Below are positions 1-5,704 of a DNA stretch of 6,348 nt, piece by piece. The stretch's first letter is position 1. The number at the start of each line of letters is the position of its first letter. Location of the stretch: NCBI GenBank assembly GCA_014380155.1, contig JACMKJ010000483.1:1-6348 (forward strand), given 5' to 3'. This DNA is from Rhizobacter sp. Its GTDB lineage: Bacteria; Pseudomonadota; Gammaproteobacteria; Burkholderiales; Burkholderiaceae_C. Below the pieces are notes generated by a model, which saw only the letters and a program-made list of their open reading frames with translations, was not told where the DNA came from and did not search any database. The translations under genes were made by a program, and so were the position numbers.

Positions 1-1
1 G

Positions 2-2152
2 TCAGCGGCCGCAGCCACAGCGGCCAGCGCGCCCGAGTCGGGCAAGCTGCCGACGGTGACCGTCACCGCCGAACGACGCCGCGAAAACGTCAAGGACGTT
101 CCGTCCTCGGTGTCCACTCTGAGCGGCGAGAAGCTCGACGTCATCAACTCGTCGGGGGAAGACCTGCGTGCGCTGTCCGCCCGCGTGCCCAGCCTCAACA
201 TCGAATCGTCGTTCGGCCGCGCTTTCCCGCGCTTCTACATTCGCGGCTACGGCAACACCGATTTCCGCCCCAACGCCTCGCAGCCCGTCTCGCTGGTCTA
301 TGACGACGTGGTGCAGGAGAACCCGCAGCTCAAGGGCTTCCCCATCTTCGACGTGGGTCGCGTCGAAGTGCTTGCCGGTCCGCAGGGCAGCCTGTTTGGC
401 CGCAACACGCCCGGTGGCGTGGTGAAGTTCGACTCGGTGGCCCCGGCCATCGGTGCGACCGACGGATACGGCAGCATCTCCTTTGGCACCTACAAGACCA
501 CCAACATCGAAGCGGCGAAGAGCCTCCCCATCGGCGACCAGTGGGCGGCGCGCGTGTCCCTCTTGGCGCAGTATCGTGACGACTGGGTCGACAACACCAA
601 CCCCGCCGGCCCTACCCAGGAGATCGAGGGCTACTCTGACACTGCGTTGCGCGCGCAGGCGCTCTACAAGCCGGCAGGCGACTTCAGTGCGCTGTTCAAC
701 GTGCATGCCCGCGACCTCACGGGCACGGCCCGCGTGTTCCGCGCCAACATCTTCAAGCCAGGCAGCAACGACCTGGTCGACGGATTCGACGAAACCAAGG
801 TCTCGATCGACGGCGCCAACGAGCAGGCGATCCAGAGCTACGGCTCCAGCCTGCGGCTGAGCTGGGATCTGGGTGATCACGCCTTGTTCTCCATCACCGG
901 CTTCGAGACGGTTCACGTCTACAGCCGTGGTGACATCGACGGCAGTTCGGGACCGTATTTCGGGCCGGGGCAGATCCCATTCCCTTCCGAAACCGCCAGC
1001 GGCATTCACGACCACCGCCAGTTCACGCAGGAGTTTCGCGTCGAGTCGCAGTACAAGGCGCCACTCAACTGGCAGGCCGGGCTGTACTACTTCAATGAGA
1101 AGTTCACTGCCAACAGCTACAACTACGACAGCCTGGGTGGTGGCGCACAGACCGGCGTGACGACCGACAAGCAAGACGGCAGCTCATGGGCCGCGTTTGG
1201 CTCTCTCAAGTACGACATCACCGCCGACCTCGCCATGCGCGCCGGCTTGCGCTACACCAAGGACAAGAAAGACCTCGAGAGCGATGCCGGTGCCGGCATC
1301 AATATCAGCAACGGCAGCTCCGCGCAGCTGAGTGACTCCAAGCCCACGGGCGACCTGAGCGCGCTCTACAAGCTGAGCCCCGATGCCAACGTGTACGCCC
1401 GCGTCGCCACCGGCTACCGTGGCTCCAGCGTGCAACCGGCATCGGCCTTCGGGCCGCAATCGATCGCCGGCCAGGAGAACACCACCTCCTTTGAAACCGG
1501 CGTGAAGGCCGACTTGTTCGACCGCCGTGCACGCGTGGCCTTCAACGTCTTCCACTACCAAGTGAAAGACCTGCAGCTCACCGAAGTGGGTGGGTCCGGT
1601 AACACCAACACTCTCAAGGTCGCCAACAAGGCCATCGGCCAGGGTTTCGAGCTGAACCTGGATGCCTACCTGACCGACAACTTGCTGGTCACGCTGAGCG
1701 GCAGCTACAACCACACCGAGATCAAGGACTCGGACCTCACAGTGGGCGGCTGCGGCGCGCCTTGCACGGTGACCAATCGCCCAGCCGGTGGCGGCCAGTT
1801 CTTCATCGATGGCAACCCGCTGCCGCAGGCGCCCAAGTGGATAGGCAACGTCACGGCGCGCTACGGCATCCCTGCGGGTGACGGAGCCGAGTACTTCGTC
1901 TATACCGACTGGGCCTACCGCAGCAAGGTCAACTTCTTTCTCTATGAAGCGGCCGAGTTCACCGGCAAGAAGCTGCTGACCGGTGGCCTGCGCGTGGGCT
2001 ACATCTGGGCCAACGGCAAGTACGAGGTCGCCGCGTTCGGCCGCAACATCACCAACGAGATCGTGGCGGTCGGCGGCATCGACTTCAACAACCTGACGGG
2101 CTTCATCAACGACCCGCGCACCTTCGGCGTGCAGTTCAGGGCGGCGTTCTAG
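2..2152 (+). CDS. TonB-dependent outer-membrane receptor (5' end outside window)
   Basis: Outer-membrane beta-barrel transporter that imports a scarce ligand (iron-siderophore, cobalamin, sugar or similar) using energy from TonB-ExbB-ExbD. The frame is open from base 2, so 716 residues are visible and the gene begins upstream. An Ala-rich stretch precedes a TonB box (LPTVTVTAE, bases 47-73), then the plug domain (about residues 24-150) with the family signature VEVLAGPQGSLFGRN at about residue 121 followed by TPGGV. The remainder is the barrel, with alternating aromatic/polar strands, and the protein ends in the C-terminal Phe (QFRAAF) typical of BAM-inserted proteins. A Cys-Gly-Ala-Pro-Cys pair (bases 1751-1765) probably staples an extracellular loop. 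The GTG at 56 lies inside the TonB box and cannot be the start. Only the signal peptide and the extreme N-terminus are missing. Ligand cannot be assigned: no fur box, siderophore or cobalamin gene is in view. The family is certain; the substrate is unknown. Confidence 0.95.
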   Translation, partial: SAAAATAASAPESGKLPTVTVTAERRRENVKDVPSSVSTLSGEKLDVINSSGEDLRALSARVPSLNIESSFGRAFPRFYIRGYGNTDFRPNASQPVSLVYDDVVQENPQLKGFPIFDVGRVEVLAGPQGSLFGRNTPGGVVKFDSVAPAIGATDGYGSISFGTYKTTNIEAAKSLPIGDQWAARVSLLAQYRDDWVDNTNPAGPTQEIEGYSDTALRAQALYKPAGDFSALFNVHARDLTGTARVFRANIFKPGSNDLVDGFDETKVSIDGANEQAIQSYGSSLRLSWDLGDHALFSITGFETVHVYSRGDIDGSSGPYFGPGQIPFPSETASGIHDHRQFTQEFRVESQYKAPLNWQAGLYYFNEKFTANSYNYDSLGGGAQTGVTTDKQDGSSWAAFGSLKYDITADLAMRAGLRYTKDKKDLESDAGAGINISNGSSAQLSDSKPTGDLSALYKLSPDANVYARVATGYRGSSVQPASAFGPQSIAGQENTTSFETGVKADLFDRRARVAFNVFHYQVKDLQLTEVGGSGNTNTLKVANKAIGQGFELNLDAYLTDNLLVTLSGSYNHTEIKDSDLTVGGCGAPCTVTNRPAGGGQFFIDGNPLPQAPKWIGNVTARYGIPAGDGAEYFVYTDWAYRSKVNFFLYEAAEFTGKKLLTGGLRVGYIWANGKYEVAAFGRNITNEIVAVGGIDFNNLTGFINDPRTFGVQFRAAF
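47..73 (+). other. TonB box of the receptor
   Basis: The encoded peptide LPTVTVTAE, followed by basic residues, matches the usual TVxVTA(E)-type TonB box that contacts the TonB C-terminal domain. It lies just before the plug domain, where it is expected in the mature N-terminus. Its presence shows that the reading frame continues upstream of the GTG at 56. Confidence 0.8.
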
Positions 2153-2169
2153 CGTGGGCGGCGCGGTCC

Positions 2170-2175
2170 TAAACT
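2170..2175 (+). promoter_or_regulatory. Candidate -10 box for a leaderless ubiA transcript
   Basis: TAAACT (4 of 6 matches to TATAAT) ends 7 nt before the ubiA ATG, so a sigma70 start would fall on or next to the A of the ATG. No Shine-Dalgarno at a workable distance is visible; the GGGG just before the ATG is only one base away. The corresponding -35 (TTCTAG, 2147-2152, 17-bp spacer) is poor and overlaps the receptor stop codon. Read-through from the receptor gene 30 bp upstream is the alternative. Confidence 0.3.
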
Positions 2176-2182
2176 TCGGGGC

Positions 2183-3070
2183 ATGACCGCCCCGACCGCG
2201 CCCCCACCTTCGCGCCCCTCGCTCTACCTCAGCCTTGTCCGCTGGGATCGCCCGGCCGGCAGCTACCTGCTGCTGTGGCCCACGCTGTCGGCGCTGTGGA
2301 TCGCAGCGCAGGGCTTTCCGGGTTGGCATCTGTTGATCGTGTTCGTGCTCGGCACCTTCCTGATGCGTAGCGCGGGTTGCGCCGTCAACGACGTGGCCGA
2401 CCGCGACTTCGACAAACACGTCAAGCGCACTGCCGAACGCCCGGTGACCAGCGGCGCCGTCAGCGCCAAAGAAGCGCTCGCGCTCGGCGCGGTGCTCGCC
2501 TTCATCGCGTTCCTGCTGGTGCTCACCACCAACGCCGCGACCATCGCCTGGAGCGTGGCCGCACTCGCGGTGAGCATCTTCTACCCCTTCACCAAACGCT
2601 TTTTCTCCATGCCGCAGGCGGTGCTGGGCGTGGCGTTCAGCTTCGGCATCCCGATGGCGTTTGCTGCCGTGCAAGGCGAGGTGCCGGCGCTGGCCTGGTG
2701 GCTGCTGCTCGGCAACCTGTGCTGGGTGATCGCGTACGACACCGAATACGCCATGGTCGACCGCGACGACGACCTGAAGATCGGCATCCGCACCTCGGCC
2801 ATCACGCTCGGCCGCTTCGACGTGGCCGGCGTGATGGGCTTCTACGGGCTCTTCATCGCGGTGTGGGCCGCAGTGGGTGTGCAGCAGGGCCTGGGCTGGC
2901 CCTACTTCGCGGGCCTCGCGGTGGCGGGCGGGCTCGCGGCCTGGCACTACACGCTGATCCGCGAGCGCTCGCGCGACGGCTGTTTTCGCGCCTTCCGGCT
3001 CAACCACTGGTTGGGCTTCGCGGTGTTCGCCGGGGTCGTGCTGGAGTCCTTGTTGCGCCGCCTGGGGTGA
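2183..3070 (+). CDS. ubiA: 4-hydroxybenzoate polyprenyltransferase UbiA
   Basis: Integral inner-membrane prenyltransferase that joins a polyprenyl diphosphate to 4-hydroxybenzoate, giving 3-polyprenyl-4-hydroxybenzoate and pyrophosphate, the membrane-committing step of ubiquinone synthesis. The 295-residue length is normal for the family. The first Asp-rich motif, NDVADRDFD (residues 69-77) followed by KHVKRTAERP, and the second, DTEYAMVDRDDD (186-197), are both intact; these bind the Mg2+-diphosphate. Hydrophobic segments fill the rest, consistent with the usual eight or nine helices. The N-terminal YLSLVRWDRPAGSYLLLWPT is characteristic of UbiA rather than of heme O synthase or chlorophyll/menaquinone members. 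Start ATG 2183 gives the expected N-terminus but has no good ribosome binding site. ubiC, often next to ubiA in other bacteria, is not here. It lies 30 bp after the receptor, so co-transcription is possible, but a functional link is not apparent. Confidence 0.96.
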   Translation: MTAPTAPPPSRPSLYLSLVRWDRPAGSYLLLWPTLSALWIAAQGFPGWHLLIVFVLGTFLMRSAGCAVNDVADRDFDKHVKRTAERPVTSGAVSAKEALALGAVLAFIAFLLVLTTNAATIAWSVAALAVSIFYPFTKRFFSMPQAVLGVAFSFGIPMAFAAVQGEVPALAWWLLLGNLCWVIAYDTEYAMVDRDDDLKIGIRTSAITLGRFDVAGVMGFYGLFIAVWAAVGVQQGLGWPYFAGLAVAGGLAAWHYTLIRERSRDGCFRAFRLNHWLGFAVFAGVVLESLLRRLG

Positions 3071-3076
3071 GCCCGC

Positions 3077-3136
3077 GTGTGATCGGTGGCGCTTTGTGTG
3101 CGATTGGTCGCGCCTCGGGTGTGCGCTAGTTGGCAC
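3077..3136 (+). repeat. Three imperfect GTGTG-led direct repeats
   Basis: Just after the ubiA stop, three similar units begin at 3077 (GTGTGATCGGTGGCGC), 3096 (GTGTGCGATTGGTCGCGC) and 3119 (GTGTGCGCTAGTTGGCAC). Starts are 19 and 23 bp apart, roughly two helical turns. They could be operator-like sites upstream of the cyclase gene or decayed tandem duplication; GC-rich chance similarity is not excluded. Confidence 0.3.
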
Positions 3137-3171
3137 CTGCCCTGGCCGCCCTGCGCCACAAGCGGGCTGGC

Positions 3172-3199
3172 GGCTGAAAATTCAGCCATGTCTGTTTTT
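3172..3199 (+). terminator. Possible weak intrinsic terminator after ubiA
   Basis: A 6-bp stem GGCTGA/TCAGCC with an AAAT loop (3172-3187) is followed by a T-rich stretch ending in T5 (3195-3199). The T-run begins 7 nt after the stem instead of directly at it, which weakens the case. It lies about 100 nt past the ubiA stop and 50 nt before the cyclase start, a plausible boundary between the two transcripts. Confidence 0.35.
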
Positions 3200-3251
3200 G
3201 TCGCCTGCCACGCGCCCTGGCGCTTTGGATGAGGGCGGCACGCAGCCTGCC

Positions 3252-4097
3252 ATGGCGCGCCACACCGGGCGTTCGTACTGGCAGGCGCTGACCCGCGCAG
3301 CGCTTGCCGCGGCGCTGGTGCACCTTGCGTTCAGCGCGGTGTTTTTTGCGTTGCACGCACCGCTGATGGCATGGGCCAACCTGGGCAGCATTGGCAAGCT
3401 GCTGCTGGGTGTGTTGCTGGCCGGCTTCTACATCGGGCTCGACGCCTATTCACGGCTGCAACCACCCGTGAGCCCCATTGCCGCCGACGCGCTGGATCTC
3501 GTGCGCTACTTCAACATCGCGGCCACGCTGGCCTTGCTGGCCTACCTGGCGCACTACTACTTCGGCGCGGTGCTGCGCGCCGAGCGCCGCTTGCACAACC
3601 TGGCCACCACCGATTCGCTCACCGGCCTGGCCAACCGCCGCCGGGTGATGCAGGTGGCCGCGCAGCAGCTGGGGCGGCGCCGCCGTGACGGCACGCCGCT
3701 CAGCTTCATGCTCGGTGACGTCGATCATTTCAAGGCGGTGAACGACCGCCATGGCCACGACACCGGCGATCGCGTGCTCATCAAGGTGGCTGGCACATTG
3801 AAGGCCGCGACACGCGAAGCCGACACCGTGAGCCGCTGGTGCGGCGAAGAGTTTCTGGTGGTCTTGCCCGAGACCGACCTCGCTACCGCGCTCAAGGTCG
3901 CCGAGCGGGTGCGCGAGTCGGTGCGCCAGGTTGTCGTCATGCGTGGCAGCCAGGCGGTGAACGTGACGATCACGCTAGGCGTGAGCAGCCTGCGCGGTGG
4001 CGAGTCGCTCGACGACGCCATCGCCCGTGCCGATGCGGCCATGTACCAGGGCAAGGTCGACGGGCGCAACCGCAGCGTGGCCGAGACCTTGCACTGA
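3252..4097 (+). CDS. Membrane-anchored diguanylate cyclase (GGDEF, CGEEF variant)
   Basis: Predicted to make cyclic di-GMP from two GTP at the inner membrane, promoting sessile or biofilm behaviours. With ATG 3252 it has 281 residues. Hydrophobic segments lie at about 16-38, 48-66 and 87-107; a short helix with RAERRL then leads into the GGDEF domain (about 117-281), which opens with LATTDSLTGLANRR. The metal-binding Asp is in LGDVDHFKAVND (Asp156, Asp158). The active-site loop reads RWCGEEF (197-201 = CGEEF), so the first Gly of GGEEF is Cys. An RxxD inhibitory site (READ, 188-191) sits at the canonical five-residue spacing, suggesting product feedback. The usual C-terminal MYQGKVDGRNR is present. 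The frame opens earlier (GTG 3096), but that extension is polar and Pro/Gly-rich and would put 52 odd residues before the first helix. The chosen ATG has no clear Shine-Dalgarno. The membrane part looks short compared with related sensor-cyclases. The signal sensed is unknown. Confidence 0.9.
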   Translation: MARHTGRSYWQALTRAALAAALVHLAFSAVFFALHAPLMAWANLGSIGKLLLGVLLAGFYIGLDAYSRLQPPVSPIAADALDLVRYFNIAATLALLAYLAHYYFGAVLRAERRLHNLATTDSLTGLANRRRVMQVAAQQLGRRRRDGTPLSFMLGDVDHFKAVNDRHGHDTGDRVLIKVAGTLKAATREADTVSRWCGEEFLVVLPETDLATALKVAERVRESVRQVVVMRGSQAVNVTITLGVSSLRGGESLDDAIARADAAMYQGKVDGRNRSVAETLH

Positions 4098-4153
4098 CAG
4101 CGATCAAATCGCACAGGCGAAGCGAAGTGCCCATTCAAGCAACGCCCGCGGAA

Positions 4154-4192
4154 CCGGCTTTGCCGGGCCGCCAGGCGGCGCCCCTCGGGGGC
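4154..4192. repeat. Three abutting 13-nt hairpins, likely dispersed repeat / two-way terminator
   Basis: Between the convergent cyclase and gdhA genes lie three perfect hairpins with no gap: 4154-4166 (CCGGC-TTT-GCCGG), 4167-4179 (GCCGC-CAG-GCGGC) and 4180-4192 (GCCCC-TCG-GGGGC). Each has a 5-bp GC-only or nearly GC-only stem and a 3-nt loop. There is no T-tract in either direction, so classical intrinsic termination is not shown; such a cluster could stall polymerase, protect 3' ends from exonucleases, or be a REP-like element. The G-rich run that continues from it (4207-4214) abuts the gdhA stop. From memory, similar GC-rich intergenic blocks recur in Burkholderiales genomes, but this could not be checked. 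Confidence 0.7.
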
Positions 4193-4214
4193 AAGAGCGC
4201 AGCGACTGGGGGGC

Positions 4215-5486
4215 TCAGGGATACAGGCCGCGCTCTTCGCGCGCGGTCAAGATGCGCTCGCAGGCCACCGCAAACGTCGCGGTGCGCAGCGTGATCTTGT
4301 GGTGGTCGGCGGTGTCCCAGATGTGCTTGAGCGCATCGACCATGATCTTGTCGAGCCGCACGTTGATCTCGTCTTCGCTCCAGAAGAAGCTCGAGAAATC
4401 TTGCACCCACTCGAAGTAGCTCACCGTCACGCCACCGGCGTTGCAGATCACGTCGGGCACCACCAGCACACCACGCTCCTTGAGCACGTCGTCGGCCTCG
4501 GGCAGGGTCGGGCCGTTGGCGCCTTCGAGCACCAGCTTGGCCTTGATGCGGTTGGCGCGCGGCACGGTGATCTGGCCTTCGAGCGCGGCCGGGATCAGGA
4601 TGTCGCAGTCCACGTTCCAGAAGTCTTCGTTGTCTACTTTTTCGGCGTCTTTGTAGCCCGAGATGCCACCGTCACGCTTGAGCACGGCCATGGTGTTGGC
4701 CATGTCGAAGCCTTTCGGGTTGACGAGCGTGCCGGTGTGGTCTTGCACCGCCACCAGCGTGGCGCCCGCGCCGATGAACAGCTCGGCCGCCGAGCTGCCC
4801 ACGTTGCCCATGCCTTGCACGGCGATGCGTGCGCCGTTGAGGTTGAGCCCGATGCGGCGCGCGGCTTCACGGCCGGTCACGAACACACCGCGCCCGGTGG
4901 CCTTCACCCGACCCAGTGAGCCGCCCAGGTGCAGCGGCTTGCCGGTGACCACGCCGGTGGCGGTGGTGCCGGTGTTCATCGAGTAGGTGTCCATCATCCA
5001 GGCCATGATCTGCCCGTTGGTGTTGACGTCGGGCGCAGGGATGTCGCGCTGCGGGCCGATGATGATGCCGATCTCGCTGGTGTAGCGGCGCGTCATGCGC
5101 TCCAGCTCTTTTTGCGAGAGTGTCTTCGGGTCGACGCGGATGCCACCCTTGGCGCCACCATAAGGCAGGTTGACCGCGGCGCATTTCACCGTCATCCAGG
5201 CGCTGAGCGCCATCACTTCTTCCAGCGTCACGTCGGGGTGATAACGCACCCCGCCCTTGCCGGGGCCGCGCGACAGGTTGTGCTGCACGCGGTAGCCCTC
5301 GAAGTGGGCCACGCTGCCATCGTCCATCTCGATCGGCACGTCGACGATCAGCGCACGTTTGGGGCGCTTGAGGGTTTCAGACCAGTGCGCCAGGTGGCCG
5401 AGGTAGGGCAACACGCGGTCGACTTGCGACAAATAGGTGTGCCAAGGGCTGGTGGCGCTGGGGGTGACGTAGGACAGGAAGCTCAT
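4215..5486 (-). CDS. gdhA: Glutamate dehydrogenase (hexameric Glu/Leu/Phe/Val dehydrogenase family)
   Basis: Catalyses reversible oxidative deamination of glutamate to 2-oxoglutarate and ammonia with NAD(P); cytoplasmic, linking nitrogen and carbon metabolism. From ATG 5486 it is 423 residues, normal for the small hexameric class. The N-terminal dimerisation domain carries substrate and catalytic lysines: GPGKGGVRYHP (Lys77), Lys101 and PYGGAKGGI (Lys113), then the proton-transfer Asp in PAPDVNTNG (Asp153). The Rossmann domain has VQGMGNVGSSAAELF (Gly225-Gly230) and Asp249 at the end of the second strand (AVQDHTG); an acid there is often taken to favour NAD, but it is not a safe predictor in this family. 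GANGPTLPEAD and CNAGGVTVSYFEW near the C-terminus are also diagnostic. Start 5486 is chosen because it has a good Shine-Dalgarno 8 nt upstream; in-frame starts at 5513 and 5531 have none and add non-conserved residues. The gene converges on the cyclase and diverges from the lipoprotein gene, and so is probably monocistronic. Confidence 0.96.
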   Translation of the reverse strand: MSFLSYVTPSATSPWHTYLSQVDRVLPYLGHLAHWSETLKRPKRALIVDVPIEMDDGSVAHFEGYRVQHNLSRGPGKGGVRYHPDVTLEEVMALSAWMTVKCAAVNLPYGGAKGGIRVDPKTLSQKELERMTRRYTSEIGIIIGPQRDIPAPDVNTNGQIMAWMMDTYSMNTGTTATGVVTGKPLHLGGSLGRVKATGRGVFVTGREAARRIGLNLNGARIAVQGMGNVGSSAAELFIGAGATLVAVQDHTGTLVNPKGFDMANTMAVLKRDGGISGYKDAEKVDNEDFWNVDCDILIPAALEGQITVPRANRIKAKLVLEGANGPTLPEADDVLKERGVLVVPDVICNAGGVTVSYFEWVQDFSSFFWSEDEINVRLDKIMVDALKHIWDTADHHKITLRTATFAVACERILTAREERGLYP

Positions 5487-5494
5487 GAAATCGG

Positions 5495-5499
5495 TCTCC
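5495..5499 (-). promoter_or_regulatory. Ribosome binding site that fixes the gdhA start
   Basis: On the minus strand GGAGA lies 8 nt before ATG 5486. Neither in-frame upstream start (5513, 5531) has a purine-rich stretch at proper spacing, so this site decides the start and gives the 423-residue protein. Confidence 0.7.
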
Positions 5500-5561
5500 G
5501 TTGATGGGGTCATGCCGGCCGCGCGCCGCACTCGTGATGCGTGGCGTTGGCATGGAGCGAG

Positions 5562-5591
5562 ACTGTAGGCGCAGGCGAGCGCTCAGGTCAT
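5562..5591 (-). promoter_or_regulatory. Candidate sigma70 promoter of gdhA
   Basis: On the minus strand, ATGACC (5591-5586; 4 of 6 matches to TTGACA) and TACAGT (5567-5562; 4 of 6 to TATAAT) are separated by 18 bp. Transcription would begin near 5555, leaving about a 70-nt leader before the gdhA ATG. The spacer contains the 8-bp palindrome GAGCGCTC (5577-5584). A weak prediction from consensus matching alone. Confidence 0.3.
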
Positions 5592-5632
5592 GCAGCCTGT
5601 GCATGGCCTCGGCTGCGCCGGGCATGGAGCGC

Positions 5633-5650
5633 TGTGTCCGGTGTGTCCGG
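5633..5650 (+). repeat. Tandem 9-bp repeat in the divergent intergenic region
   Basis: TGTGTCCGG occurs twice head to tail with no spacer. It lies between the divergent gdhA and lipoprotein genes, just upstream of an AT-rich TTTAAG (5651-5656) that could serve as a poor -10 box for the lipoprotein gene. A close 16-bp relative of its 3' part (15 of 16 bases, with the following TTT) occurs inside the lipoprotein coding region at 5865-5880. Confidence 0.6.
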
Positions 5651-5661
5651 TTTAAGGCGCT

Positions 5662-5696
5662 GGCCACGTTGGCCTCGGCAAGACAGACCCTTGCCG
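5662..5696 (+). promoter_or_regulatory. Two consecutive leader hairpins before the lipoprotein gene
   Basis: The first hairpin is GGCCA-CGT-TGGCC (5662-5674). The second, one base later, is CGGCAAG-ACAGACC-CTTGCCG (5676-5696), a 7-bp stem with a 7-nt loop. The last base of the second stem is the first G of the Shine-Dalgarno GGAG (5696-5699), so folding could partly mask ribosome access. Alternatively the first is a dyad operator. Base pairing is seen directly; regulation is inference. Confidence 0.4.
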
Positions 5697-5699
5697 GAG
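5696..5699 (+). promoter_or_regulatory. Ribosome binding site of the lipoprotein gene
   Basis: GGAG followed by 5 nt and ATG 5705. It supports this start, which also gives a textbook lipoprotein signal peptide. Its first base is paired in the preceding hairpin. Confidence 0.65.
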
Positions 5700-5704
5700 T
5701 TGCC

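Noticed and set aside
56..58. GTG as start of the TonB-dependent receptor
   Set aside because: It falls within the TonB box; the frame is open to the left edge, and a signal peptide must lie further upstream.
2..1174. Long minus-strand open frame opposite the receptor N-terminal half
   Set aside because: Same antisense artefact; the plus-strand frame carries an unmistakable TonB box and plug domain.
1184..3136. Very long open frame of 650 codons on the minus strand opposite the receptor and ubiA
   Set aside because: Stop-poor antisense frames are expected opposite GC-rich genes. The translation is Arg/His/Ala/Gly/Val-rich with no recognisable domain, and it spans two well-supported genes and the gap between them.
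3130..3147. Sigma54-like promoter (TTGGCAC followed by CTGG)
   Set aside because: The -24-like half is good, but at the required spacing the -12 GC dinucleotide reads GG and the TTGCW element is poorly matched.
3096..3251. N-terminal extension of the cyclase from GTG 3096
   Set aside because: The extra 52 residues are polar, Pro/Gly/Cys-containing and precede a conventional membrane helix; they overlap the hairpin and repeats and have no ribosome binding site.
5377..5553. 58-codon minus-strand ORF beginning 8 nt after the candidate gdhA -10 and overlapping the gdhA start out of frame
   Set aside because: A leaderless upstream ORF would be interesting, but the peptide is Arg/Pro/His-rich like a shadow frame, has no ribosome binding site, and most of it lies within gdhA.
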